Positions 8,849-17,471 of a DNA stretch of 64,000 bases are shown piece after piece. The notes beneath the pieces were generated by a model. That model did not search any database. It was not told where the DNA came from and saw only the letters and a list, made by a program, of their open reading frames with translations. Every line of letters starts with the position of its first letter. Position 1 is the stretch's first letter. The stretch is from NCBI RefSeq assembly GCF_007559025.1, contig NZ_CP041765.1, positions 2,972,679 through 3,036,678 of the forward strand. Reading direction: 5' to 3'. Made by a program: the position numbers and the translations under genes. The DNA comes from Tomitella fengzijianii (GTDB taxonomy: Bacteria; Actinomycetota; Actinomycetes; Mycobacteriales; Mycobacteriaceae).

Positions 8849-8943
8849 CACGGTAGTGCGACGCCCGGGCAAATCCGCCCCGAAATCCTGAAATCACCCT
8901 TCCCATCAGGAGTTTCGGGGCGAATCCGCGCCGCAGCACCCGG

Positions 8944-11922
8944 TCATCCGCCAGTGTTCCCGGTCACCTTCTCGTAGTTCTCGATGGCCTTCTGGAGGTT
9001 GTCGAGAGCCTTGCCGTAGTCGCCGAAGTTGCCGCTCGACTGAGCCGACTGCATGTTCTTCAGCGCCGAGTCGATCCCCTGGACCGCGGCCTGCTCGTCT
9101 CCGCGCGCGGGGGGCGGCGGCGTCGGGGTCGGCGTGGGCGACGGGCTCGGAGAGCCACCGCCGGACTGGTCGCCGCCGGGCGCCGGTTCCACCGGCGCAC
9201 CGCCCTCGTCGACTTCGCGGGTGGCCAGGTTCGCCACGCCGGGGCCGAAGATCTGGCTGAGCGCCTCGGACGCGCTGGGCGCATAGCCCACCTTCACCAC
9301 GCCGTTGGGATCCGTGTAGCTCATCAGCACCCGCGACAGGCGCGGGAACGAGTTGCCGGAGGTCGACTTCTGCTCGGTGTACAACGGCTCGACGTACAGG
9401 ATCCCGCCGTCGGCGATCGGCAGAGTCAGCAGATTGCCGAACTTGAGCGTGTTCGTCTGGCCCAGCAGCGCGACGTCCTGCGAGACCTTGGAGTCCGAGG
9501 TCATCGAGTTCTGCATCTGGCCCGGGCCCTGCGTCTGCGTGTCGGTGGGCAGCGTCAGAACGGTGAACTGCCCGTAGTCCTTCGGGTCCGATGAGACCGA
9601 GATGTACGCGGACAGGAACTCACGCTGGTAACCGCGCATCGGGCTGGTCAGGTCGAACTGCGGCTCGGCCGTCTCCGGGTTGCCGCGCAGCACGTAGTAC
9701 GGAGGCTGGTTGGCGTCGGTGTCGACCGTCGGGTCGCTGGGCACCGACCAGAACGCGTTGTTCGTGAAGAACTCGTTGGGGTCGTCCACGTGGTACTTCG
9801 CCAGCATCTCGCGCTGCACCTTGAACAGGTCCTCCGGGTACCGGAAGTGTGCGCGCAGGTCGGGGCTGATCGCGCTTTCCGGCTTCACGACGCCGGGGAA
9901 CACGTCCATCCAGGTGTTGAGGACCGGGTCGTTCTCATCCACCTGATACAGCGTGACCGTGCCGTCGAAGGCGTCCACGGTGGCCTTCACCGAGTTGCGG
10001 ATGTAGGACACCTCCTTCTGCGGCAACGGCCGGCCCGTGGCGGCGTCGATGCTGTCTGACATCAACCCCGCGAGGGAGCTGCGCTGCGCGTACGGGTAGT
10101 TCTCCAGCGTGGTGTAGGCGTCGACGATCCACTTCATCTTGCCGTCGATCACCGCAGGGTAGGCCGAGGTGTCGGTGGTCAGCCACGGCGCCACCTTCTT
10201 GACACGGTCGCGCGGGTCGCGGTTGAACAGGATCTTCGAATCGTCGCCGATCGCGTCGGAGAACAGGAAATTGCGTTCGGTGTACTTGACGGCGAACGCC
10301 AGACGATTGAACCAGTTGCCGACGGACACGCCGCCCGCACCGTCGTACGTGTAGCGCTCGCCCGTCTCCGAGTCGTACTCGCGGGGTTCGTCGCCGGCCG
10401 CGCCGACGATGGCGTAGTCGTCGGACGCGTTGGAGATCAGTTCGCCGAAGTAGACCCGCGGGTTGTCGACCTCGAGCGCCGGGATGGTCGGCTTCGTGCT
10501 CAGGTCGCTCACCTGGTAGACGGGGTAGCCGCCCGCATCGCCGTCGCCGTCTCCGCCGGTGCGGATCGTGTTGGCCTGTGCCGCCACGAACCCGTTGCCG
10601 TGCGTGTAGACGGTGTGCTTATTGATCCAGTCCGTCTGGTTGCCGGTGAGGCTCTGCGGATTCAGCTCGCGCGCCGCGACTATGAAGTCGCGCAGCTCCC
10701 CGTCCACCTTGTAGCGGTCGATATTCAGCGTCTTCGGGAAGCCGTAGAAGTTCTTCAGCTGCATCTGCTGGGTGAACGTGGGCGAGATGATATTGGGATC
10801 CAGCAGGCGCAGGTTCTCCACCGTCGTCCTGTCCGCGGGGACGTCCTTCGGGCTCTGTGTGCCCACGCCCGCGTAGTCGACGTAGTCCACGTTGGCGTCG
10901 GTGATCCCGTAGGCGTCGCGGGTGGCGGTGATGTTCCGCTTGATGTACTCGGATTCCTTCTGCGCCGCGTTGGGCTTGACCGAGAACTGCTCGACCACCA
11001 GCGGGTACACCGCGCCGATGATCACCGAGGAGAACACCATCAGCGCGGTGGCCAACGCCGGGATGCGCAGGTCGCGCAGCACGATGGCGGCGAAGAACAC
11101 CGCGGCGCAGATCACCGCGATGGCCAGCAGGATCATCTTGCTGGGCAGTACCGCGTTGATGTCCGTATAGCCGGCGCCGGTGAACATCGGGTACTTGTCC
11201 GTGCTCGAGAGCAGCGAGTACCGGTCGAACCAGTAGGCCACCGCCTTGAGCAGCAGGAACACCCCTGCGATGATGGCCAGCTGCGCGCGCGCTGCACGGG
11301 TGAGGTTGCCCGAACGGCCCGCGAGCCGGATGCCGCCGAACAGGTAGTGGGTGACCAGCGACGCGAAGAACGACACGATCAGCGCGACGAAGAGCCAGGT
11401 CAGCACGAATTTGATGAACGGCAGCTCGAACGCGTAGAAGCCGATGTTCTTGTCGAACTGGGGGTCGTTCATCGACTCGTCGAACGGCTTCGCGTGCAGG
11501 AACAGCTGGATCATCTGCCAGTCGCTCTGCGCGACCAGGCCACTGATCAGGCCGACGAGGACCGGCACCGCCAGGCCGAAGGTCTTGCGCCGCGACATCA
11601 CCAGGGCCCGGTACCGGGCGAGCACGTCGTGCTCGCCCGCCATCGGCACGAACACCGGCCGCATCCGGTAGGCGAGCACGATCGCGGCGAAGATGATGCC
11701 GCCGACGACGAGGCCGACCACCAGGAAGGTGATGATGCGCGTCCACAGCACCGTGCTGTAGACGGAGCTGAACCCGAGGTTCTTGAACCATTCCCAGCTG
11801 ATGTAGGTGTCGATGAGCCGGGGGCCCACGAGGAGCAGCACGATCAGTGCCACTCCGATCCCGATGAGGATCTTGGACCTACGGGACAGCCTGGGGACAC
11901 TTCCTGGCGGCCGCACGCTCAC
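8944..11922 (-). CDS. UPF0182 family membrane protein
   Basis: A 992-residue protein with about seven hydrophobic helices in the first 300 residues (for example 18-38, 60-85, 108-128, 168-195, 210-232, 260-290, 292-312), then a large extracytoplasmic domain and a Pro/Ser/Thr-rich stretch (about 905-925) before a short helical tail. The length and plan match UPF0182 (Rv3193c, 992 aa in memory). Function is unknown. The GTG start at 11922 has GGAGAG 7 nt upstream. The start overlaps by 4 bp (GTGA) the end of a small upstream reading frame. The gene heads a set of envelope and protease-like genes. Confidence 0.92.
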   Translation of the reverse strand: MSVRPPGSVPRLSRRSKILIGIGVALIVLLLVGPRLIDTYISWEWFKNLGFSSVYSTVLWTRIITFLVVGLVVGGIIFAAIVLAYRMRPVFVPMAGEHDVLARYRALVMSRRKTFGLAVPVLVGLISGLVAQSDWQMIQLFLHAKPFDESMNDPQFDKNIGFYAFELPFIKFVLTWLFVALIVSFFASLVTHYLFGGIRLAGRSGNLTRAARAQLAIIAGVFLLLKAVAYWFDRYSLLSSTDKYPMFTGAGYTDINAVLPSKMILLAIAVICAAVFFAAIVLRDLRIPALATALMVFSSVIIGAVYPLVVEQFSVKPNAAQKESEYIKRNITATRDAYGITDANVDYVDYAGVGTQSPKDVPADRTTVENLRLLDPNIISPTFTQQMQLKNFYGFPKTLNIDRYKVDGELRDFIVAARELNPQSLTGNQTDWINKHTVYTHGNGFVAAQANTIRTGGDGDGDAGGYPVYQVSDLSTKPTIPALEVDNPRVYFGELISNASDDYAIVGAAGDEPREYDSETGERYTYDGAGGVSVGNWFNRLAFAVKYTERNFLFSDAIGDDSKILFNRDPRDRVKKVAPWLTTDTSAYPAVIDGKMKWIVDAYTTLENYPYAQRSSLAGLMSDSIDAATGRPLPQKEVSYIRNSVKATVDAFDGTVTLYQVDENDPVLNTWMDVFPGVVKPESAISPDLRAHFRYPEDLFKVQREMLAKYHVDDPNEFFTNNAFWSVPSDPTVDTDANQPPYYVLRGNPETAEPQFDLTSPMRGYQREFLSAYISVSSDPKDYGQFTVLTLPTDTQTQGPGQMQNSMTSDSKVSQDVALLGQTNTLKFGNLLTLPIADGGILYVEPLYTEQKSTSGNSFPRLSRVLMSYTDPNGVVKVGYAPSASEALSQIFGPGVANLATREVDEGGAPVEPAPGGDQSGGGSPSPSPTPTPTPPPPARGDEQAAVQGIDSALKNMQSAQSSGNFGDYGKALDNLQKAIENYEKVTGNTGG

Positions 11923-12203
11923 GACGTTCTCTCCATCTTCGTAGGACGCCCGTCGCCCTCATGCGGAGCCGCGTTCGGCGCCGCACCGGAAGACTCCGGA
12001 CCGTTGTCCGCAGGCGCATTCCGTGCGCCGGCGGGGACCTCGAAACTCTGCGCACTGCCGCTCTGGCCTTGCGCCGCTGTGTCCGCGCGCCCCGGCCGGC
12101 GCCGCCCGTCGCACGGACCGGCGCGCCGGGCAGGGCACACCCCGCCGGACGTACTGTGGTCGGACACGACTCTACGGAACCGGCCCGACGCCGGCGGACT
12201 CAC
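11919..12203 (-). CDS. Possible small leader ORF upstream of UPF0182
   Basis: A GTG-initiated 94-codon frame ends in TGA overlapping the UPF0182 GTG by 4 bp, the arrangement of coupled genes. The product would be hydrophilic, Gly/Ala/Pro/Arg-rich and without a known domain. Third-position GC is lower than in firm genes nearby, so it may be chance. It occupies most of the 345-bp gap 11923-12267, which must also carry promoters for both divergent genes. Confidence 0.25.
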   Translation of the reverse strand: MSPPASGRFRRVVSDHSTSGGVCPARRAGPCDGRRRPGRADTAAQGQSGSAQSFEVPAGARNAPADNGPESSGAAPNAAPHEGDGRPTKMERTS

Positions 12204-12267
12204 GGGTCACCCGATCAACGACCGGGGAGGCGGGGAGGTTCCCCGGCGCGAGTGCGAGGATGGGCAC

Positions 12268-12849
12268 ATGAGTGCCGACGGTGCCGATGCCCGCGTGGAC
12301 GACCTCGGACGGAGCATCCGCGAGGTGGCCGAGTTCATCACAGCCGAGGGCGACCCCTGGGGCGTGCCGCCGCGGCTCTACGCCCTGGTCCCCACGGCCG
12401 TCCTGGCCGAGACCGACCCGGCGCTGCTCGACCACCTGGACGATGCCGGCCTGACGCCGGTCGAGCAGGAACCGCTCTACGACGACGCCGACCTGCATCC
12501 GGCGGCGCTCGGCGAGATCCTCTCCGGAGTGTCGTGGCCCGCTCCGGTGTCCGGCTGCCTCCTGGTGCGCGAGATCGTCGTGCTGCCCCCGGGCGCCGAT
12601 GCCGATCCGGACTCCGCCGCGCGCGACCCGCGCCGGCGCTCCGCCCGCCAGTACGTCGCAGCGCTGCGCGACGGCGGAGGGCTGTGCCTGCTGCAGATGC
12701 GCGCCGATGCGGACGAGGACGGGGGCGCGCCGGACTCCCCCGTCGCCGCCGAGGAAGTCGAGCTGCTTCGTTACGAAGGCCTGGGTGACGACCTGATCTC
12801 CGCATTGCACGCGACCTTCGACGCGGACGCCCCCGACGAAGACTGGTGA
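12268..12849 (+). CDS. PPA1309 family protein
   Basis: A 193-residue soluble, acidic protein. The N-terminal part (LGRSIREVAEFITAEGDPWG, residues 11-30) and WPAPVSGCLLVREIVVLPP (about 92-110), followed by an RRSARQYVAALRDGG segment near 128, match the actinobacterial PPA1309 family, which sits beside UPF0182 in this lineage. No catalytic motif is known to me and no function is established. It is divergent from UPF0182 and convergent with the PDZ protease. The ATG at 12268 follows GAGGATGGG. Confidence 0.75.
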   Translation: MSADGADARVDDLGRSIREVAEFITAEGDPWGVPPRLYALVPTAVLAETDPALLDHLDDAGLTPVEQEPLYDDADLHPAALGEILSGVSWPAPVSGCLLVREIVVLPPGADADPDSAARDPRRRSARQYVAALRDGGGLCLLQMRADADEDGGAPDSPVAAEEVELLRYEGLGDDLISALHATFDADAPDEDW

Positions 12850-12945
12850 TCCCGGCGGTGCGCCGCGTGGCACCCGCGATGGAACGCTCTGACCCGGCCG
12901 GGCGAGGCCGCGGTGCGGCGACGTCCGAGGGAAGCGCATAGCCCG

Positions 12946-13995
12946 TCAGCAGTGCGGCGCAGGCCGCCCCTCCTCGAGCGCCTGCAGCCCGGAGATCGCG
13001 TCATCGAGTGTGTCGACCTTGACCAGGGTGAGGCCGTCCGGGGCGTGCCGCGCGGCCTCGGAGCAGTTGCCCGCTGGAACGAGGAACACCGTGGCCCCGG
13101 CGTCGCGCGCCGCGCGCATCTTGTACGGGATGCCGCCGATGGGCCCCACTTTGCCCGACGGGTCGATGGTTCCGGTGCCGGCGACGAACTCCCCGCCGCT
13201 GAGCTCGCCGGGGCTGAGCTTGTCCACCAGAGCAAGCGAGAACATCAGGCCGGCGGACGGGCCGCCGATGTCGTTGAGATTGAAGGTGACGTCGACGTCG
13301 GAGGGGACGGTGTCCGCGACGGTGATCCCCAGGACGCCTCCGGTCCCCGACGGGTCCGACGGCGCGGAGAGCGTCATCGTCGCCGTCTTGTCCGTGTCCC
13401 CGCGCCGGAAGTTCACGTCCACCTCGTCGCCCGGCGCGTGCGCCGAGATCACGTCGGTGAGCTGGGACGCCGTGGAGACTTCGGTCCCATCGACGGCGGT
13501 GATCACGTCCCCCGGCTCCAGCACGCCCTCGGCCCCGCTGTGCTGCACCACCTGTTTGACCTCGACCTCCGACAGCCCGAGGTGCCGCATCGCCGCCACG
13601 GCGGCGCTGTGCTCGGATTCGCTGAACGCGGCCTGATTGTGCTGGCGGATCTGATCCTCCGACTTGCCCGGCGAGTACACCTCGTCGCGCGGCACCACGC
13701 CGTTGGCGCCGCCCGCCCACAGGCCGAGCGCGTCGAACAGGGTGATCTGATCGCGGACGGCGACCGTGGTCATGTTGAGGTGGCCGCTGACAGGGTCCAC
13801 GGGCATGCCCTCGACGTCCACCACCGGCACCTCTCCAGTGGTGCCGTCCTCCTGCTCCACCGTGACCTCGCCGAGTGTGTTGAACGTGGGCCCCGGTCCC
13901 ATCGCCACGAAGGGCACCGTGACGGTGAAACCGAGCACCACCAGCAGGACCAGCGGAACGAACAGCGCGATCAGCGTCAGGATGCGTCGACTCAC
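12946..13995 (-). CDS. PDZ-domain Lon-like serine protease
   Basis: A 349-residue membrane-anchored protease. One transmembrane segment (about 6-28) is followed by a PDZ domain (about 150-230) and a Lon-type S16 peptidase domain with the catalytic Ser in GGPSAGLMF (near 255) and the catalytic Lys in GIPYKMRAA (near 300). This matches Rv3194c and the YlbL family. The active site would lie outside the cytoplasm. I chose GTG 13995 because a TATATC box on the minus strand (14010-14005) sits just upstream, suggesting a leaderless or near-leaderless mRNA; GTG 14004 is also possible. It is divergent from the DUF2342 gene. Confidence 0.88.
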   Translation of the reverse strand: MSRRILTLIALFVPLVLLVVLGFTVTVPFVAMGPGPTFNTLGEVTVEQEDGTTGEVPVVDVEGMPVDPVSGHLNMTTVAVRDQITLFDALGLWAGGANGVVPRDEVYSPGKSEDQIRQHNQAAFSESEHSAAVAAMRHLGLSEVEVKQVVQHSGAEGVLEPGDVITAVDGTEVSTASQLTDVISAHAPGDEVDVNFRRGDTDKTATMTLSAPSDPSGTGGVLGITVADTVPSDVDVTFNLNDIGGPSAGLMFSLALVDKLSPGELSGGEFVAGTGTIDPSGKVGPIGGIPYKMRAARDAGATVFLVPAGNCSEAARHAPDGLTLVKVDTLDDAISGLQALEEGRPAPHC

Positions 13996-14120
13996 CCGGC
14001 CCACGATATAGAGGCGCCCGCGGCGACGCCGATCCCAGGGGGCTCCGCCGGCCCCGGTGCCGACGTGTTCGCCGTGAGCGTGACCGGCCGCTGAGTCGGT
14101 ACTTCGGCGCGGCAAGCTTG

Positions 14121-14126
14121 TACCGT
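14121..14126 (+). promoter_or_regulatory. -10 box, leaderless DUF2342 gene
   Basis: TACCGT is followed by 6 nt and then the ATG at 14133, with no ribosome site between. This fits a leaderless transcript. Confidence 0.5.
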
Positions 14127-14132
14127 TGAGGC

Positions 14133-15683
14133 ATGAGTGACGTGCCGTTCGGCTTCTCGAGTTCCGACGACTCCGGCGACGACCCGGAGCGTCGCGGTCG
14201 CGACGACTCCTCAGGCGGTGGCGGATCCGGCAATGGCGGATCCGGCGAGGGCGGTTCCACGCCCGGCGGTTCCGACAAGGGCGGTTCCACCCCCGGCGGT
14301 CCCCAACCCGGCCAGGGCGGTTCGCCGTTCGGATTCGGAATGTTCGGCCTGCCCGGCGGCCAGCAGGGCTCGGGCGGTCCCGGCGGGCAGGAGTTCGATC
14401 CGGCCATGCTCGGCCAGATGCTGTCGCAGTTCGGCCAGATGCTCAGTGGAATGGGCGGGGCGATGAGCTCGGGCGAGGCGGGCGCGCAGGGGCCGGTCAA
14501 CTACGAGCTCGCCGCCCGTACCGCCCACCAGCAGATCCCCCACGAGGGTCCTGTCTCCGCCGAGCAGCGCAAAGCCGCGGAGGACGCGGTGCGGCTGGGC
14601 GAACTGTGGTTGGACGCCGCCACCACCCTGCCGTCCGGCGTGGCGAAGACGGACGTGTGGACTCCCGCCGAATGGGTGGACAACACCTTCGAGAGCTGGA
14701 AGAAACTCTGTGACCCGGTGGCGCGGCAGATGTCGTCCATGTGGTCGGGGGCGCTGCCCGAAGAGGCCGCCCAGATGGCCGGCCCCATGATGGGCATGAT
14801 CACGCAGATGAGCGGCATGGCTTTCGGCGCGCAGCTCGGCCAGGGCCTGGCCCAACTGTCCGTCGAGGTCCTCACGTCCACCGAGATCGGACTGCCGCTC
14901 GGCCCGGTGGGCACGGCCGCGCTGATGCCGGATGCGATCGCCTCCTTCGGCGAAGGGCTCGACAGGCCGCGCTCGGAGGTCCTGATCTTCCTCGCCGCCC
15001 GCGAGGCCGCCCATCAGCGTCTCTTCAGCCATGTTCCCTGGCTGGCGCAGCGCCTGTTCGACGCCGTCGACGCGTACGCCCGCGGTATCACAGTGGACTT
15101 CTCCGCCATCGAGGAGGCCGCACGCGGGCTGGACCCGTCCGCGCTGATGGACCCGAGCGCGCTCGAGGGCCTGATGCAGGAGGGCACGTTCACCCCCAAG
15201 GACACCCCCGAGCAGAAGGCCGCCCTGGAGCGGCTGGAGGTGCTGTTGGCGCTGGTGGAGGGCTGGGTCGCCACCGTCGTCCACGAAGCGCTGGACGACC
15301 GTATCCCCGGCGCCGACGCGCTCGGCGAGACGCTGCGCCGCAGAAGGGCGTCGGGCGGCCCCGCGGAACAGACGTTCGCCAACCTGGTGGGGCTGGAACT
15401 GCGTCCCCGCAAACTCCGCGAGGCGTCCGCATTGTGGTCGCGACTGACCCGGGATGCCGGCATCGAGAAGCGCGACTCGGTATGGGGGCACCCCGACCTG
15501 CTCCCCGAGGCCGCCGACCTGGACGACCCCGCCGGATTCATCGACCGTGTGATCGGCGGCGACACCTCCGGCATGGACGACCCGATCGCGGAGCTGCTGC
15601 GCATCGAGGAGGAGCGGTCCCGCGGCGAGGACGGCAGCGGCGACTCCGGCGACGGCGAAGACGGCACGGACCACCGGGAGTAA
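14133..15683 (+). CDS. Zinc-dependent metalloprotease-like protein, DUF2342
   Basis: A 516-residue protein. The first about 90 residues are a disordered Gly/Ser/Pro-rich tail with GGSTPGG repeats. The rest is the helical DUF2342 domain with the family motif AAREAAHQRLFSHVPWL near 290-306, where EAAHQ resembles a degenerate HExxH zinc site, and with conserved Glu later at VEGWVATVVHEAL. It corresponds to Rv3195. NCBI calls the family zinc-dependent metalloprotease, but activity is not proven to my knowledge. The C-terminus is acidic. It is divergent from the PDZ protease and convergent with the DUF45 gene. Confidence 0.88.
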   Translation: MSDVPFGFSSSDDSGDDPERRGRDDSSGGGGSGNGGSGEGGSTPGGSDKGGSTPGGPQPGQGGSPFGFGMFGLPGGQQGSGGPGGQEFDPAMLGQMLSQFGQMLSGMGGAMSSGEAGAQGPVNYELAARTAHQQIPHEGPVSAEQRKAAEDAVRLGELWLDAATTLPSGVAKTDVWTPAEWVDNTFESWKKLCDPVARQMSSMWSGALPEEAAQMAGPMMGMITQMSGMAFGAQLGQGLAQLSVEVLTSTEIGLPLGPVGTAALMPDAIASFGEGLDRPRSEVLIFLAAREAAHQRLFSHVPWLAQRLFDAVDAYARGITVDFSAIEEAARGLDPSALMDPSALEGLMQEGTFTPKDTPEQKAALERLEVLLALVEGWVATVVHEALDDRIPGADALGETLRRRRASGGPAEQTFANLVGLELRPRKLREASALWSRLTRDAGIEKRDSVWGHPDLLPEAADLDDPAGFIDRVIGGDTSGMDDPIAELLRIEEERSRGEDGSGDSGDGEDGTDHRE

Positions 15684-15696
15684 CCAGGACGGAGCA

Positions 15697-15724
15697 GGCC
15701 CGGCCCGGGACGACGGGCCGGGTC
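15697..15724. terminator. Hairpin between converging metalloprotease genes
   Basis: The 11-bp arms ggcccggcccg and cgggccgggtc (one G-T pair) with a 6-nt loop overlap the stop of the minus-strand gene. No long T-run follows. Confidence 0.45.
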
Positions 15725-16313
15725 AGGCCGACCCGTCGCACGCTGCCGCGTCGTCGCAGTCGTCCGCTCCGTGCGGGCCCCATGCGCCTGCCGCGGGATC
15801 GCGCAGCGCCACCGAACTGGCCTCGAGGAACCCGATCGCCCGCTCGGTACGCGGGTAGCGGCGCACCAGTTCCCAGAAGCGCGGGGTGTGTCCGCCCGGA
15901 GCCACCAGGTGTGCCAGCTCGTGCACCAGCAGGTAGTCGAGCACGTACGCCGGGAAGCGGCGGGCCGCCTCGCTGACGCGGATGGTCCCGTCCGTCTGCG
16001 TGCACGACGCCCACCGCGACCGCATCACCGGCACCCACCGGACGGACGCCGGTTGCGCCGCTCCGCCCAGCCAACGGTCCGACATCTCCCTCGCCCGCGC
16101 CTCGAGCGCCTCGTCGCCCGCACCCGCCCGGCCGCGCCGGCGCCGCTCCGACCGTTCCAGCCTGCCGAGCATGTCGTCGACCAGCTCCGCCTCCCGCGCC
16201 GCCGACAGTCCGGCCGGCATCAGGATCACCGTCACGTCCCCTTCGCGGCGCGCGCTGACGGTGCGCTTGCGGCGCGCGCTTCTGCGGATCTCGACCTTCC
16301 CCTGCACACTCAC
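15723..16313 (-). CDS. M48/DUF45 (WLM, YgjP-like) metallopeptidase
   Basis: A 196-residue protein with a zinc motif HELAHLVAPGGHTPRFW near 135-151: HExxH plus a third ligand in the following GGHTPRFW, as in the YgjP/WLM family. A preceding SRWASCTQTDGTIRVS segment is also typical. The GTG at 16313 is chosen because TAGCGT (minus strand, 16326-16321) lies 7 nt before it, pointing to a leaderless mRNA. A much longer frame upstream has no coding character. The substrate is unknown. It is divergent from the RRE/E1-like gene. Confidence 0.85.
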   Translation of the reverse strand: MSVQGKVEIRRSARRKRTVSARREGDVTVILMPAGLSAAREAELVDDMLGRLERSERRRRGRAGAGDEALEARAREMSDRWLGGAAQPASVRWVPVMRSRWASCTQTDGTIRVSEAARRFPAYVLDYLLVHELAHLVAPGGHTPRFWELVRRYPRTERAIGFLEASSVALRDPAAGAWGPHGADDCDDAAACDGSA

Positions 16314-16320
16314 GCCCCTG

Positions 16321-16326
16321 ACGCTA
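16321..16326 (-). promoter_or_regulatory. -10 box, leaderless DUF45 gene
   Basis: TAGCGT on the minus strand is followed by 7 nt and then the GTG start at 16313. Confidence 0.5.
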
Positions 16327-16400
16327 GCGCGCCCTCCGGCCCGGCGGCCGCACCAGATGCCCGGCCGACTCGTATCCGCAGGTGGACGACCACGCCGCCC

Positions 16401-16409
16401 TGTGGATAA
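16401..16409 (-). promoter_or_regulatory. Perfect DnaA box
   Basis: TGTGGATAA on plus (TTATCCACA on minus) is an exact match to the DnaA 9-mer. It lies in the divergent promoter region between the DUF45 and RRE/E1-like genes. It is a single copy, so an origin is not implied; it could be a DnaA-regulated promoter or chance. Confidence 0.35.
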
Positions 16410-16458
16410 CCGCTCACCGCGCGGCCGTGCACGGGCCGCCGGATGGCACGGTCGGGTC

Positions 16459-17460
16459 ATGTCCGCATCGAATGCCGCCCCGACCGGCCCCGCCGCGTCC
16501 CCGCCGCGGGGCAGACCCACCTCCGACGAACGCCGCATGTACCGCTCCATGCCGCGCCTCGATGCCCGCTTTCCGGTGCTGTTGCGCGGCGACGGCACGG
16601 TCCAGATCGGGATGTCGCCCGCTCGGGCCGTCGTCGTGCGGCCGCCCGCGGGCTACGGCCCCCGGAACCTCGCGGCGCTGCTGCGCCGGCTGGACGGAAC
16701 CAGCCGACTCGACCGCGCCTTGCGCCGTACCGGCATCCCCCTCGCCCACGCCGGTCCGATCCTCGACGAGCTGAGCCGCGCCGGGCTGCTCGCGCCGGGC
16801 CCGGAGGACCGCGTTCCCCGCTGCACGATCACCGTCCACGGGACGGGTCCGCTCGCCGAGAGGCTTCGCGAGCATCTTCCCGCGATCGGAGTGCAGGTCC
16901 GCGCCTCGGGCGCACACCCGGACGACGCCGACGTCCTCGCGGCGGCATCGTCGTCCGCGATCGTCCTGGCCGGCCAGGCCGTCGTCGAGCCGAGAATTCG
17001 GCGGTTGCTGCACGAGGCCGCGATGCCGCACATGCACGTGCACCTGCGCGACGGCGCCGGTGTCGTGGGCCCGGTGGTGCTGCCGGGCCGCACGGCGTGC
17101 CTGGGCTGCGGCGACCTGCACCGCCGCGACCGCGACCCGGCCTGGCCCCGGCTCATGCTCCAGCAGATGGGCCTGCGCGGGCGAGGAGATGCGCCCACGA
17201 TCATGGTCACGACGGGCGTCGCAGCGGACCGGTTGCGCACGTACCTGCTCGGCATCCGCCGCGCGCGGTCGGCGGAGCCGGGCGATCCACCCGAGTCCGG
17301 TCACCAGATCGAGGTGGGCCCCGGCGGATCGTCGGTGACCACGCAGCCCTGGCCGCCGCACCCCGAGTGCCCGTGCCGATCCGCACGCCCAGCGACGGCC
17401 GACGGAGCGCTGGGGGACGCCCTCACCGGGGGTTACGGCCCCGCCGCGGTGGGATCGTGA
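16459..17460 (+). CDS. RRE-like plus ThiF/cyclodehydratase-like protein (Rv3196-type)
   Basis: A 333-residue soluble protein. Residues about 28-110 look like a PqqD-type RiPP recognition element: a short beta segment RFPVLLRGDGTVQIG, then LRRLDGTSRLDRAL and ILDELSRAGLL. From about 117 a Rossmann-like start (CTITVHGTGPLAERL) and CLGCGDLHRRDRDPAW (near 213) resemble the E1/ThiF-like part of cyclodehydratases, with a later CPC (near 305) that could complete a four-Cys zinc site. This is the plan of TOMM precursor leader peptide-binding proteins. No precursor peptide or YcaO gene is near. It is followed 11 bp later by an ABC1 kinase, so the two are probably co-transcribed. The ATG at 16459 has no strong ribosome site. 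Confidence 0.8.
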   Translation: MSASNAAPTGPAASPPRGRPTSDERRMYRSMPRLDARFPVLLRGDGTVQIGMSPARAVVVRPPAGYGPRNLAALLRRLDGTSRLDRALRRTGIPLAHAGPILDELSRAGLLAPGPEDRVPRCTITVHGTGPLAERLREHLPAIGVQVRASGAHPDDADVLAAASSSAIVLAGQAVVEPRIRRLLHEAAMPHMHVHLRDGAGVVGPVVLPGRTACLGCGDLHRRDRDPAWPRLMLQQMGLRGRGDAPTIMVTTGVAADRLRTYLLGIRRARSAEPGDPPESGHQIEVGPGGSSVTTQPWPPHPECPCRSARPATADGALGDALTGGYGPAAVGS

Positions 17461-17471
17461 ACAATGGTCCC

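Noticed and set aside
10600-12849. Plus-strand frame of 749 codons
   Set aside because: Everything before 12268 is antisense to UPF0182. The true gene is the PPA1309 family part.
16401-16409. Replication origin suggested by a DnaA box
   Set aside because: Only one box, no AT-rich unwinding element and no dnaA/dnaN nearby. Kept only as a single site.
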